From the NCBI GenBank assembly GCA_039208375.1, contig JBCCRC010000029.1, positions 1-38,984 on the forward strand: a DNA stretch of 38,984 nucleotides, read 5' to 3'. Under the pieces are notes generated by a model. The model was not told where the DNA came from and did no database searches. It was given only the letters and a program-made list of their open reading frames with translations. The position numbers and the translations under genes were made by a program. Every line of letters starts with the position of its first letter. The stretch's first letter is position 1. The DNA is from JANQPC01 sp039208375 (lineage in GTDB: Bacteria; Pseudomonadota; Alphaproteobacteria; Rhodobacterales; Rhodobacteraceae). This document shows positions 8,024-16,148 of the stretch, piece after piece.

Positions 8024-9078
8024 CCCTTGCCGAACGCATCACGCTGCCGCTCCTGCGCCAGGTGGATCCCGAGCGCGCCCACGCACTGGCACTCAAGGGG
8101 CTCACTCTGGGGCTCACACCGCGTGCGGGGCCGGTCACGAGCGATCGCCTTTGCGTAGAGCTTGCGGGCCTGACACTGCCGAACCCGGTGGGCCTTGCAG
8201 CAGGGTTCGACAAGAATGCCGAGGCGCTGGCGCCGCTGATGCGTGCGGGCTTCGGCTTTCTCGAGGTCGGCGCGGCCACGCCGCTCGCCCAGCCCGGCAA
8301 CCCGAAGCCAAGGCTCTTTAGGCTGGCCGAGGATCGCGCCGCGATCAACCGCTTCGGCTTCAACAATGACGGCGCAGAAGCGATCAGAATTCGGCTTGCC
8401 ATGCGGCCGTCAGGAATACCCGTTGGCCTTAACCTTGGCGCCAACAAGGATAGCGCGGATCGTGCCGCCGATTTCGCGGATGTGCTCACCACCTGCGGCG
8501 CAGACGTGGATTTCGCGACCGTCAATGTGTCTTCTCCGAACACCGAACGGTTGCGCGACCTTCAAGGCCGCGCAGCCCTGTCGGCCTTGCTCGATGGCGT
8601 CCTATCGGCGAATGCGGCACTTACGCGCCCCGTTCCGATTTTTCTCAAGATCGCGCCGGATCTCGATACGGGCGAACTGCGCGACATCGCGGAGTTGGCT
8701 GGCGAGAAGGCGCTGGCGGGCATCATTGCAACGAACACCACCCTGTCGCGCGAGGGCCTGCAGAGCGGGCACGCAGGCGAAGCGGGCGGGCTTTCCGGCG
8801 CGCCGCTCTTCGAGCGCTCGACTCGCGTGCTGGCGCACCTGTCGCAAATAACTGAGGGCCGGGTGCCGCTGATCGGCGTCGGCGGCGTCGGCTCGCCCGA
8901 ACAGGCGTTCGCAAAGATCGCAGCGGGCGCCTCTGCCGTACAGCTCTATACGGCAATGGTCTACGAAGGTCTCTCGCTGGCTCCGAGGATTGCACACGGG
9001 CTAGACGCGCTTTTGGCCGCTCGCGGGTTCTCATCTATAAAGTACGCCGTGGGATCCGAGCGAGATCGCTGGGCCTAA
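8020..9078 (+). CDS. pyrD: Dihydroorotate dehydrogenase (quinone), class 2
   Basis: Oxidises dihydroorotate to orotate at the inner membrane, passing electrons to ubiquinone, the fourth step of UMP synthesis. The 352 residues include the class 2 N-terminal helix (LPLLRQVDPERAHALALKGL) for quinone and membrane contact. FMN-site motifs are NPVGLAAGFDKNAEA (55-69) and GNPKPRLFRL. The loop NVSSPNT (169-175) holds the catalytic serine, Ser171 or Ser172. ATNTTLSR and GVGGVGSPEQAFAKIAAGASAVQLYTA come later. The start ATG overlaps the DUF952 stop by four bases. The stop overlaps that of the convergent MATE gene by three bases, leaving no room for a terminator between them. Confidence 0.97.
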   Translation: MTLAERITLPLLRQVDPERAHALALKGLTLGLTPRAGPVTSDRLCVELAGLTLPNPVGLAAGFDKNAEALAPLMRAGFGFLEVGAATPLAQPGNPKPRLFRLAEDRAAINRFGFNNDGAEAIRIRLAMRPSGIPVGLNLGANKDSADRAADFADVLTTCGADVDFATVNVSSPNTERLRDLQGRAALSALLDGVLSANAALTRPVPIFLKIAPDLDTGELRDIAELAGEKALAGIIATNTTLSREGLQSGHAGEAGGLSGAPLFERSTRVLAHLSQITEGRVPLIGVGGVGSPEQAFAKIAAGASAVQLYTAMVYEGLSLAPRIAHGLDALLAARGFSSIKYAVGSERDRWA

Positions 9079-10400
9079 CGGCAAGCGGCGCGTTCCAGCG
9101 CAGGGTAGCGCAGGCCGAGGGTAATGCCGCGCGCAATGAAGGAGATCAGGAGCGCGATCCAAAGCCCGTGGTTGCCTAGGCTAGGAACCAGCGCCGCCGC
9201 CGCAACACAGTAAATCGCGAACGAAAGAAGCATCATGTTGCGCATGTCGGCCGTGCGCGTCGCACCGATAAAAATGCCATCAAACATCCAGGCCGCCACG
9301 CCCGCAAGCGGCACGACAATCATGTAGCCAAGGTAGACGCGCGCCTCCGCCCGCACATCCTCTGCCGTTGTCATGATATCAATGGCCCAGGGGCCGAAAA
9401 GGGCGAAGAGAACGGCAAGCGCAACCACGGTTGCAAGGCCCCACACGCTGGACAGAACGGCGCTTCGGCGCAGGGCCGCCTGCCGGCGGGCCCCCATGGC
9501 CTGACCCACCAGCGTTTCGGCGGCAAAGGCGAACCCGTCCATCGCAAAGGCAGTGACCATCAGGAATTGAAGAAGGATCTGGTTCGCCGCAAGCGGCACA
9601 TCCCCGAAATCGGAGCCGACGAACATGAACGAGACAAAGATTCCTTCAAGCAGCACCGACCGCACCATGATATCGCCGTTGACGGCGGCGAGGCGCTTCA
9701 ATTTCGTGCCATCGAACACATGGGGCCAAGTGCGCCAGTGGGGCCGCCTAAAGGCGCCGCGGCAAAGCCACAGGCCCAGCGCAAAGCCAGACCATTCTGC
9801 GAGAAACGTTGCGAACGCCACCCCTTCGACGCCCCAGCCGAGGCCCAGAACAAAGAAGAAATTCAGCGCGATATTGAGCCCGTTCATCCACAGCTGCATG
9901 GCCAGAACCGCGCGCGTCCGTTCTGCTGCGATCAGCCAGCCGGTCACGGCATAAACACCAATCGCCGCGGGGGCCGACCAGATGCGGATCATCATGTAGT
10001 TCCGAGCCAGCATTTCCACGTCGTCTGACGCGGGCGCGATGGCGAAGGCGCCCCAAAAGATCGGGATCTGCAGCACGATCAATGCAAGCCCGCCTGCAAT
10101 CCCGATCAAAAGCGCCCGCGTCAGAACGGCGTCAACTTCGGGTTCGTCCCCGGCCCCGCGCGCCTGGCTTGCAAAGCCCACAGTGCCCATACGCAGGAAG
10201 CCGAACATCCAATAGATGGCCGAAAGGATGATGGCGCCAATGCCAACGGCCCCGATAGGAGCCGCTTCCCCCATCTGCCCGATCACCCCGGTATCCACCA
10301 CACCGAGGATCGGCACCGTCGCGTTCGACAGCACGATTGGGTAGGCGATATGGAAGACGCGGGCGTAGGTTAGTGGCGCGCCAGCCTGCGCCTCAGCCAT
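9075..10400 (-). CDS. MATE family multidrug/sodium efflux transporter
   Basis: A 441-residue inner-membrane protein with about twelve hydrophobic segments in two halves, as in DinF/NorM-type MATE exporters, which expel drugs or metabolites against a Na+ or H+ gradient. Typical features are PIVLSNATVPILGVVDTGVIGQMG in the first helices, AIYWMFGFLRMGTVGFASQARGAGD near helix 3, and the half-repeat AANQILLQFLMVTAFAMDGFAFAAETLVGQAMGAR in the second half. The DinF-like subgroup seems closest. I start it at the ATG at 10400 (MAEAQAGAPLTYARVF). This overlaps the upstream thioesterase stop by eight bases, which implies translational coupling. Substrate cannot be read from sequence. Confidence 0.92.
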   Translation of the reverse strand: MAEAQAGAPLTYARVFHIAYPIVLSNATVPILGVVDTGVIGQMGEAAPIGAVGIGAIILSAIYWMFGFLRMGTVGFASQARGAGDEPEVDAVLTRALLIGIAGGLALIVLQIPIFWGAFAIAPASDDVEMLARNYMMIRIWSAPAAIGVYAVTGWLIAAERTRAVLAMQLWMNGLNIALNFFFVLGLGWGVEGVAFATFLAEWSGFALGLWLCRGAFRRPHWRTWPHVFDGTKLKRLAAVNGDIMVRSVLLEGIFVSFMFVGSDFGDVPLAANQILLQFLMVTAFAMDGFAFAAETLVGQAMGARRQAALRRSAVLSSVWGLATVVALAVLFALFGPWAIDIMTTAEDVRAEARVYLGYMIVVPLAGVAAWMFDGIFIGATRTADMRNMMLLSFAIYCVAAAALVPSLGNHGLWIALLISFIARGITLGLRYPALERAACR

Positions 10401-10902
10401 CCGATGCGGGCATGAGAAAATGCCCGGTGGCCTGTGCAATCAACCGTTCACGGTTATCCTGCCACGCCTCCACATGCACGCTGGCGTAGCGCCGCCCTGA
10501 ACGGATCACACGCGCGCGGGCGTAGGCATCACGCGGCAGACCCGAGCGCAGGTAATCTACGGTAAAGCCGATTGTTTTCGGCATTCGGGGCATCGTCTCG
10601 GGGCCAAGTTTTTCGGCATCGATACGGCCGCTTTCAATCTCATCCCACAGAAGCGACCAGCTAAGTTCCATGATCGCTGAGACTTCGAGAAACGCAGCCG
10701 TTACGCCCCCGTGAATCGCCGGCAGCATCGGGTTTCCGATCAGCTTGTCATCATAATTGAGCACCGCGGTCAGCTCATCGCCATGGCGCTCGAACGCAAT
10801 CCCCAGATACTGATTGTACGGCACGCCCTCGACGAGCGCTTTCAACGCCGCATCCCGGCGTTGCTTGACCACCTGAACAGGTTCTGGCTTCGGACGGCTC
10901 AT
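10393..10902 (-). CDS. PaaI family hotdog-fold thioesterase (first in order of position, second in the operon)
   Basis: Cytoplasmic acyl-CoA thioesterase-like protein of 169 residues. The hotdog signature AIHGGVTAAFLEVSAIMEL carries the HGG loop and an acidic residue on the following helix. TIGFTVDYLRSGLPRD, the strand pair before RARVIRSGRRYASVHVEAW, is typical of PaaI-like enzymes. The ATG at 10902 overlaps the stop of the neighbouring thioesterase gene (ATGA). The substrate is unknown. The proximity to two MerR genes and the acyl-CoA dehydrogenases suggests acyl-CoA housekeeping, which is inference. It differs from its neighbour in having a 25-residue N-terminal helix and a longer middle section (ESGRIDAEKLGPET). 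Confidence 0.88.
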   Translation of the reverse strand: MSRPKPEPVQVVKQRRDAALKALVEGVPYNQYLGIAFERHGDELTAVLNYDDKLIGNPMLPAIHGGVTAAFLEVSAIMELSWSLLWDEIESGRIDAEKLGPETMPRMPKTIGFTVDYLRSGLPRDAYARARVIRSGRRYASVHVEAWQDNRERLIAQATGHFLMPASDG

Positions 10903-11336
10903 GGCGTCTCGCCCCTCGGCCGCTCCACGGTGAACGAACCCGTGGCCGTGGCCACCGGGCGCGCCTCGTCATCATCCATCGCTACCGCGCGCACGAAGGC
11001 GACAGAGCGGGTAATGTGATGGCACGTGGCGCGCGCGCGGATCGTCTGGCCGGGTGTCGCCGCGCGCATATAGTCAATTCTCAAGTCAATCGTCGCCGTA
11101 CCCGCCGGTGATTTGGGGTGCGACATCACAGCCGCGCCCCCGCAGGTATCCATAAGCGCCGAAACAGCGCCACCGTGGATTACCCCGGTCGCAGGGTCAC
11201 CCACAAAGCGCGTATCATAGGGCATCGAAATCTCGGCAACGCCGTTCCCGATCTCCGTCAACATCATCCCAAGCGCCTGGCAATGGGGAATTGCTTCGAT
11301 GAACTGGCGGGCAATTTGGGCTTTGCGGTCTTCCAT
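10899..11336 (-). CDS. PaaI family hotdog-fold thioesterase (promoter-proximal)
   Basis: A 145-residue hotdog-fold protein starting MEDRKAQIARQFIEAIPHC at the ATG at 11336. The core VIHGGAVSALMDTCGGAAV has the HGG loop and the Asp-x-x-Gly-Gly pattern of classical PaaI, and IDLRIDYMRAATPG follows. It likely hydrolyses CoA thioesters in the cytoplasm. It is the first gene of a three-gene coupled unit, thioesterase-thioesterase-MATE, with 4- and 8-base overlaps. It is divergent from the first MerR gene across 125 bases. An in-frame extension to 11426 exists, but it would put 30 low-similarity residues ahead of the domain. Confidence 0.88.
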   Translation of the reverse strand: MEDRKAQIARQFIEAIPHCQALGMMLTEIGNGVAEISMPYDTRFVGDPATGVIHGGAVSALMDTCGGAAVMSHPKSPAGTATIDLRIDYMRAATPGQTIRARATCHHITRSVAFVRAVAMDDDEARPVATATGSFTVERPRGETP

Positions 11337-11461
11337 AGGGCGGCTCCGTCCGTCGCCCCGAGGTTTTCGCTGTGCGGGACATCGCCCGCAAGGGCATTTT
11401 CGCCCGGCGCCCGTTGCGGCAGCCACGGGACAGCATTACCTTCTTCCGTAGGGAGAAACCG

Positions 11462-11854
11462 ATGAATGATACCCGCCTGTCATTCAAGGAGATGTGCGCC
11501 CGCTTCGACGTAACGCCGCGCACGTTGCGCTATTATGAGTATATTGAACTCTTGAAGCCCGAACGCGTGGGGCGTTCGCGGTTTTATGGCGCGCGCGAGA
11601 CGGCGCGCATGACGTTGATCCTGCGCGGGCGCCGCTTTGGCTTCAGCCTCGAAGAAATCCGTCAGTGGCTTGAGCTTTATGAACAGGAGGGCACTGAAGC
11701 CCAAAAGCGCGCGTGGCAAGAACTGGCGGATCGCCAAATCGCGGCGTTGACGGAAGAGCGCGAGCAGTTGGCGCAGGCCATTAATGAGTTACGCGAGCTG
11801 CGAGACGCGCCGTTCAAGCCAACGCAGCCGGCGGGCCGTGATCCAGAAAAGTGA
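11462..11854 (+). CDS. MerR family transcriptional regulator
   Basis: A 130-residue DNA-binding protein. The N-terminal winged helix reads FKEMCARFDVTPRTLRYYEYIELLKPERVG (about 7-36), the MerR helix-turn-helix and wing, with FGFSLEEIRQWLELYEQ next. A C-terminal coiled coil (about 80-115) serves for dimerisation. There is no C-terminal metal-cysteine set, so it is not a metal sensor. GGGAG lies eight bases before the ATG at 11462. It resembles its neighbour at 11946, so the pair is probably a tandem duplication. Comparable paired MerR genes next to acyl-CoA dehydrogenases are of the LiuR/PsrA-like type that senses acyl-CoA intermediates; the ligand here is inference. Confidence 0.9.
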   Translation: MNDTRLSFKEMCARFDVTPRTLRYYEYIELLKPERVGRSRFYGARETARMTLILRGRRFGFSLEEIRQWLELYEQEGTEAQKRAWQELADRQIAALTEEREQLAQAINELRELRDAPFKPTQPAGRDPEK

Positions 11855-11865
11855 CGCAACGTCGC

Positions 11866-11881
11866 TTTACGTAAACGTCAA
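11866..11881. promoter_or_regulatory. Likely MerR (LiuR-type) operator
   Basis: TTTACGTAAACGTCAA is a 7+2+7 near-palindrome with one mismatch (the reverse complement starts TTGACGT). It sits 65 bases upstream of the second MerR gene and 12 after the stop of the first. From memory it matches the LiuR-type consensus of two ACGT-containing half sites. A second, weaker dyad GACG-CAA-CGTC lies at 11853-11863. The position suggests autoregulation and control of the downstream acyl-CoA degradation genes. Confidence 0.6.
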
Positions 11882-11945
11882 CTTTCTATTTATCGGTCTG
11901 CCGAGATATGCATCCTGAAGGCGTTGTAGCAGCCCAAGAGCCAGC

Positions 11946-12362
11946 ATGCCGAGCGACCAGATCACCGATGATACGCTGACGATCCGTGAAATGTGCGATG
12001 CGTTCGACGTTACGGCCCGCACATTGCGCTTTTACGAAGCCAAAGAGCTGCTTTTCCCGATCCGCGAGGGCCAGAGGCGCCTCTTCACCCGCCGCGATCG
12101 TGCGCGCCTCAAGCTGATCCTGCGCGGAAAGCGTTTCGGCTTCAGCCTTGAGGACATCCGTCAGCTTCTCAATCTCTACGATGCCGGTGATCAGCAGCTC
12201 ACCCAACTCACGCGCACCTACGAACTGGCGCAGGACAGGCTTGCGGATATGGAGCGGCAGCGCGCCGAGCTTGATGAGGCGATCGCCGATTTGAAAGCAC
12301 AGCTTCAATGGGGCGCCGACATGATTGCCTCCCTTGAAACCAAGAAAGACGCGGCTGAGTAA
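11946..12362 (+). CDS. MerR family transcriptional regulator, likely controls the beta-oxidation operon
   Basis: A 138-residue regulator starting MPSDQITDDTLTIREMCDAF. The helix-turn-helix is FDVTARTLRFYEAKELL, followed by a wing, FGFSLEDIRQLLNLYD, and a coiled coil from about 70 to 120. It lacks the effector cysteines of metal or redox MerR proteins. It lies 31 bases ahead of the first acyl-CoA dehydrogenase gene, so the two are probably cotranscribed. The 16-base near-palindrome in front suggests that the regulator, or its twin at 11462, binds there. The likely effector is an acyl-CoA, by analogy with LiuR. The Shine-Dalgarno at its start is weak (AGAGCC). Confidence 0.9.
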   Translation: MPSDQITDDTLTIREMCDAFDVTARTLRFYEAKELLFPIREGQRRLFTRRDRARLKLILRGKRFGFSLEDIRQLLNLYDAGDQQLTQLTRTYELAQDRLADMERQRAELDEAIADLKAQLQWGADMIASLETKKDAAE

Positions 12363-12393
12363 CCGCACCCCGTGCAACTGGAGAGACGTCACG

Positions 12394-14172
12394 ATGCCAA
12401 GCTACACTGCCCCGACCAAAGACACGCAGTTCCTGCTTCAGGAGGTGTTCAAGGTCACCGAGCTGGGCATCCCGGGCTACGAAGACTTGGATGCGGAGTT
12501 TACGTCGGCGGTTCTGGAGGAAGCAGGCAAATTGGCCGGTGCCGTCCTCGCGCCAACGAACGTGGTCGGCGACAAACAGGGCTGCTCGCTCGAAAATGGT
12601 GTGGTGCGTACGCCCGAAGGCTTCAAGGCGGCCTATGACGAATTGCGCGAAGGCGGGTGGTGCGCGCTTGATGCGGATCCCGAATATGGCGGTCAGGGGA
12701 TGCCTGCGCTGTTGAACCTCGCCACAGGTGAATACTTTTCATCGGCCAATATGGCGTTCCAGATGTATTTCGGGCTAACGCACGGGGCGATTTCAGCCAT
12801 CTCGGCGCACGGCAGCGACGCGCAAAAGGCCACCTACCTGCCGCAGATGATCGAGGGCAGCTGGTCGGGCACGATGAACCTGACCGAGCCGCATTGCGGC
12901 ACAGATTTGGGCCTGATCCGCACGAAGGCCGAACCGCAAGACGATGGCAGCTACAAGATCACCGGCCAGAAAATCTGGATCTCGGCGGGCGAGCACGACA
13001 TGACGGACAACATCGTGCACCTCGTCCTGGCGAAAATCCCGGGCGGGCCCGAAGGGGTCAAAGGGATCAGCCTGTTCATCGTGCCGAAGTTTCTCGTGAA
13101 CGACGACGGGTCACTGGGGGATCGCAACACGCTATCTTGCGGCGGGTTGGAAGAGAAGATGGGGATCCACGGCAACGCCACCTGCGTGATGAACTATGAT
13201 GGCGCCACTGGTTATCTTATCGGCGAGATGCACAAGGGCATGCGCGCGATGTTCACGATGATGAACGAGGCGCGGCTTCTGGTGGGGATGCAGGGCTATG
13301 CGCAGGCTTCCGTGGCCTATCAGAACGCCCTTGGCTTTGCGCAAGACCGGCTTCAGGGGCGTGACGTGACCGGCGCAAAAAACCCCGGCGGTGCGGCAGA
13401 CCCGATTATCGTACACCCCGATGTGCGCCGGAACCTGCTGGACCAGAAAAGCTTCGTGGAGGGCGCGCGCGCCTTTGGGCTTTGGGGTGCAGAGCTGATC
13501 GACCGGTCGCACCGAAACGATGATGCAGAGGCCGAAGCGCTGATTTCGCTTCTGACGCCGGTTATCAAGGGCTTCCTCACCGACAAAGGATTCGACTCCA
13601 CGGTGCTTGCCCAGCAAACGCTCGGCGGCTCGGGCTTCACCCAGGAATGGGGGCTCGAACAGTTTGTGCGAGATGCGCGGATCGCAATGATCTACGAGGG
13701 CACGAACGGCATCCAGTCGCTTGACCTCGTGGGCCGTAAACTGGGGCTGAACGGCGGCAAAACGATCATGGGCTTTTTCGAGCTGATCAAAGCATTCCTT
13801 AAGGAAAACGAAGGCAAGGCGGCAATCAAGGGCGACTTCCTTGACCCGCTCAAGGCCGCGTCGAAAGATCTGCAAGCGGCCGCGATGTATTTCATGGCCG
13901 AGGGCATGAAGAACCCCAATAATGCGCTCTCAGGCTCCTACGACTTCATGCATCTCTTCGGCCACGTGTGCCTCGGCTATATGTGGGCGCGCCAGGCGAT
14001 TGCGGCTCAGGCGGCATTGGACGCTGGCACATCGGACCATGACTTCTACGAAGCCAAACTCGCCACCGGGAGATACTACATGAAGCGCCAGCTTCCCGCG
14101 ACGGCGCTGCACCTCGCGCGCATCCAATCGGGTGCGGAACCGGTAATGACGCTTGAAGCCGCGAACTTTTGA
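12394..14172 (+). CDS. Acyl-CoA dehydrogenase with extended C-terminal domain (DmdC/FadE-like)
   Basis: FAD-dependent enzyme that makes the alpha,beta double bond in an acyl-CoA, passing electrons to ETF. The 592-residue protein starts MPSYTAPTKDTQFLLQE at the ATG at 12394, with GGAGAG eight bases ahead. It has an extra N-terminal domain, the core with MNLTEPHCGTDLGLI and ITGQKIWISAGEHD, and the catalytic motif AMIYEGTNGIQ, in which Glu435 is the base. The roughly 150-residue C-terminal extension is that of the long subfamily. This subfamily includes DmdC, the methylmercaptopropionyl-CoA dehydrogenase of DMSP demethylation, as well as medium- and long-chain enzymes, and sequence alone does not decide between them. 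The fadJ and thiolase genes downstream favour fatty-acid oxidation. Confidence 0.92.
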   Translation: MPSYTAPTKDTQFLLQEVFKVTELGIPGYEDLDAEFTSAVLEEAGKLAGAVLAPTNVVGDKQGCSLENGVVRTPEGFKAAYDELREGGWCALDADPEYGGQGMPALLNLATGEYFSSANMAFQMYFGLTHGAISAISAHGSDAQKATYLPQMIEGSWSGTMNLTEPHCGTDLGLIRTKAEPQDDGSYKITGQKIWISAGEHDMTDNIVHLVLAKIPGGPEGVKGISLFIVPKFLVNDDGSLGDRNTLSCGGLEEKMGIHGNATCVMNYDGATGYLIGEMHKGMRAMFTMMNEARLLVGMQGYAQASVAYQNALGFAQDRLQGRDVTGAKNPGGAADPIIVHPDVRRNLLDQKSFVEGARAFGLWGAELIDRSHRNDDAEAEALISLLTPVIKGFLTDKGFDSTVLAQQTLGGSGFTQEWGLEQFVRDARIAMIYEGTNGIQSLDLVGRKLGLNGGKTIMGFFELIKAFLKENEGKAAIKGDFLDPLKAASKDLQAAAMYFMAEGMKNPNNALSGSYDFMHLFGHVCLGYMWARQAIAAQAALDAGTSDHDFYEAKLATGRYYMKRQLPATALHLARIQSGAEPVMTLEAANF

Positions 14173-14186
14173 GACACGGGAACGGC

Positions 14187-14672
14187 ATGATAAAAGCCAT
14201 TCTTTCACTTGCTCTGGCTTTGGCGATGGCGCCTGGGCTGGTGGCCGCTCAGAAAAGCTACACCGCGCAGGAAATCGCCAACATGAGCGGGCGGGTCTAC
14301 AATCGCGAAGTGCGCAGAGAGGTCGTTCAAGGCCCGACGATGACCCGCAAAGACGTTGGCCCAGACGGTATCGGTTACGCTATCTGGGGCTACAAGGACG
14401 GCGATGCGGAAGTGTTCCGGCTTGTCGCTTTGATGGGAACGGACCGGATCGAAGTCAACTCCATAGGCTTCGAGGGCTTTAGCGGCAGGCCGCAGTTTTC
14501 GATCCCGAAGGGCACGGGGAACATACAGATCGATTTCAGCCGCGCGATTTACGATCACGGGTGGCGAAATGGCCTAACCGTGACCCTCGTTGGGCAGGAA
14601 ACGCGCTCATTCACCGTGCCCAAGGAGTACTTTCAAGGCCACCGGGCGTGGTGGCGCGCCACGTATCAATAG
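14187..14672 (+). CDS. Uncharacterised secreted protein in the beta-oxidation operon
   Basis: I do not recognise this family. The 161-residue product starts with a Sec signal peptide (MIKAILSLALALAMAPGLVAAQ), so it is periplasmic or surface exposed. The mature part is rich in beta-strand patterns, with GDAEVFRLVALMGTDRIEV and GNIQIDFSRAIYDHGW, and ends with an aromatic tail, GHRAWWRATYQ. It has no cysteine outside the signal region and no membrane segment. I start it at the ATG at 14187, 14 bases after the acyl-CoA dehydrogenase stop. A TTG at 14169 would overlap that gene and spoil the signal peptide. The location among intracellular acyl-CoA enzymes is odd for a secreted protein. Confidence 0.8.
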   Translation: MIKAILSLALALAMAPGLVAAQKSYTAQEIANMSGRVYNREVRREVVQGPTMTRKDVGPDGIGYAIWGYKDGDAEVFRLVALMGTDRIEVNSIGFEGFSGRPQFSIPKGTGNIQIDFSRAIYDHGWRNGLTVTLVGQETRSFTVPKEYFQGHRAWWRATYQ

Positions 14673-14691
14673 GCTCGGACAAGAAAACCAG

Positions 14692-14904
14692 ATGCCCAAG
14701 CGCTTCCGCCTTACCCGCCGTTTCCCATGCGCCATGACCGAAGATGGCTATCGGCGCCTGAAACGCTTTGCGCAAGAAGCAGGGCTCGATGAGGGCGAAG
14801 CGCTGTCCTTTCTTTTCGAGAATTTCGACAGCGTGACGGATGAAGACAACCTCACCCACCGCCTGCGGCTCTTCAATTCCGAACTCGAGGGGCGCAAGAA
14901 ATAA
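14692..14904 (+). CDS. Small uncharacterised cytoplasmic protein in the beta-oxidation operon
   Basis: A 70-residue, strongly charged protein starting MPKRFRLTRRFPCAMTEDGYRRLKRF. The basic N-terminus is followed by a predicted helix-turn-helix-like segment (EDGYRRLKRFAQEAGLDEGEALSFLFENF, in parts) and an acidic to basic tail ending EGRKK. The arrangement resembles a ribbon-helix-helix or small helical adaptor, but I cannot assign it. It lies 19 bases after the secreted protein and 19 before the second acyl-CoA dehydrogenase, with a weak ribosome site. A longer version starting further upstream is unlikely because it would overlap the preceding gene heavily. Third-position GC is normal, which supports real coding. 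Confidence 0.7.
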   Translation: MPKRFRLTRRFPCAMTEDGYRRLKRFAQEAGLDEGEALSFLFENFDSVTDEDNLTHRLRLFNSELEGRKK

Positions 14905-14923
14905 TGTCACGGAAGGGAGGCCG

Positions 14924-16072
14924 ATGACGCAAAGCAGTTGGATGACCGACGAGCACCAAATGCTCGGGGACATGACGCGCGAGTTCATCGCCAACGAGTG
15001 GGCGCCCCATTTCGAGCGCTGGCGCGAACAGGGCGAGATGGATCGCGAGATCTGGGGCCAAGCGGGCGAGTTGGGCCTGCTTCTGCCGTCAATCCCCGAA
15101 GAGTATGGCGGCGCGGGCGGCGATTTCGGGCATGAGGCGGCGATCCTCATCGAAGCGGGCCGCACCAACCATGCTGCCTTCGGCTCGGGCCACGCGATCC
15201 ATTCGGGCATCGCGGCGCATTACCTGCTGGCCTACGGGTCAAAAGATCAGAAAGCGCGCTACCTGCCGAAGATGGCCAAGGGCGAGATGGTGGGCGCACT
15301 TGCCATGTCAGAGCCCGGCGCGGGCTCGGATGTGCAGGCGATCAAAACCAAGGCGATCCGCGACGGCAACGCCTATCGCCTGTCGGGCCAGAAAACCTTC
15401 ATCACCAACGGGCAGCACGCCGACCTTATCCTTGTGGCGGCCAAGACCGACCCCTCCGCAGGCGCCAAGGGCACGTCGCTCGTGATCGTGGAGACGCGCG
15501 GGGCCGAGGGCTTCCAGCGCGGGCGCAATCTCAAAAAGATCGGGCTGCACGCCTCCGATACGTCGGAGCTCTTCTTCGACAATGTGGAAATCCCGCCCGA
15601 GAACATCCTCGGCGGCGAAGAAGGCCGTGGCTTTGCCCAGATGATGCAGCAGCTGCCCCAGGAGCGCCTGCTTGTGGCCTGCGGCGCGGTGGGCGCCATG
15701 GAAGGCGGGGTTGAACGCACCATTGCCTATGCCAAGGAGCGTGAGGCCTTCGGGGCACCGCTTCTCAATCTGCAGACCGTGCGCTTTACCCTGGCGGAAG
15801 CCAAAACGAAAACCGCCGTGGCGCGCGCGTTTCTCGATGAATGCATTTCCGATCACCTGCGCGGCGCGCTGACCGTGGAAAAGGCGGCCATGGCCAAATA
15901 CTGGCTCACCGACACTCAGGGCGAGGTGCTCGACACCTGCCTCCAGCTTCACGGCGGCTACGGCTTCATGGCCGAATATGACATCGCCCAGATGTGGACG
16001 GATGCGCGGGTGCAGCGGATCTACGGTGGCACCAACGAGATCATGAAAGAACTGATCGGGCGGACGCTCTGA
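14924..16072 (+). CDS. Acyl-CoA dehydrogenase (short/long-chain, IVD-LCAD type)
   Basis: A 382-residue flavoenzyme of the first beta-oxidation step. Motifs are AMSEPGAGSDVQAIKT (127-142), YRLSGQKTFITNG (151-163), EREAFGAPL and QLHGGYGFMAEYDIAQMWTDARVQRIYGGTNEI in pieces. Where medium-chain enzymes have the catalytic Glu in IYEG, this protein has Gly (IYGG, 367-370). Glu247 in PQERLL matches the base used by isovaleryl-CoA and long-chain dehydrogenases, so the enzyme should be active with the base on the other helix. A strong GGAAGGGAGG precedes the ATG at 14924. It follows the small gene closely and ends the first dense part of the operon. Confidence 0.93.
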   Translation: MTQSSWMTDEHQMLGDMTREFIANEWAPHFERWREQGEMDREIWGQAGELGLLLPSIPEEYGGAGGDFGHEAAILIEAGRTNHAAFGSGHAIHSGIAAHYLLAYGSKDQKARYLPKMAKGEMVGALAMSEPGAGSDVQAIKTKAIRDGNAYRLSGQKTFITNGQHADLILVAAKTDPSAGAKGTSLVIVETRGAEGFQRGRNLKKIGLHASDTSELFFDNVEIPPENILGGEEGRGFAQMMQQLPQERLLVACGAVGAMEGGVERTIAYAKEREAFGAPLLNLQTVRFTLAEAKTKTAVARAFLDECISDHLRGALTVEKAAMAKYWLTDTQGEVLDTCLQLHGGYGFMAEYDIAQMWTDARVQRIYGGTNEIMKELIGRTL

Positions 16073-16087
16073 TGACCATGCCCGAAC

Positions 16088-16120
16088 GCCTCCGGCGGGA
16101 GTATTTGGGCCGAGATGAAG
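16088..16120 (+). repeat. Probable dispersed intergenic repeat of Rhodobacterales
   Basis: The 33-base segment starts GCCTCCGGCGGGAGTATTTG and ends GAGATGAAG, just after the acyl-CoA dehydrogenase stop. I recall many near copies of this GCCTCCGGCGGG-plus-TATTT element downstream of genes in Roseobacter and Rhodobacter genomes, where it forms a short CCTCCGGCGGG stem. No second copy is in this window, so the claim rests on recollection. Confidence 0.5.
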
Positions 16121-16148
16121 GGGCAGGTCATCAAGTGTTTGGTCGGGC

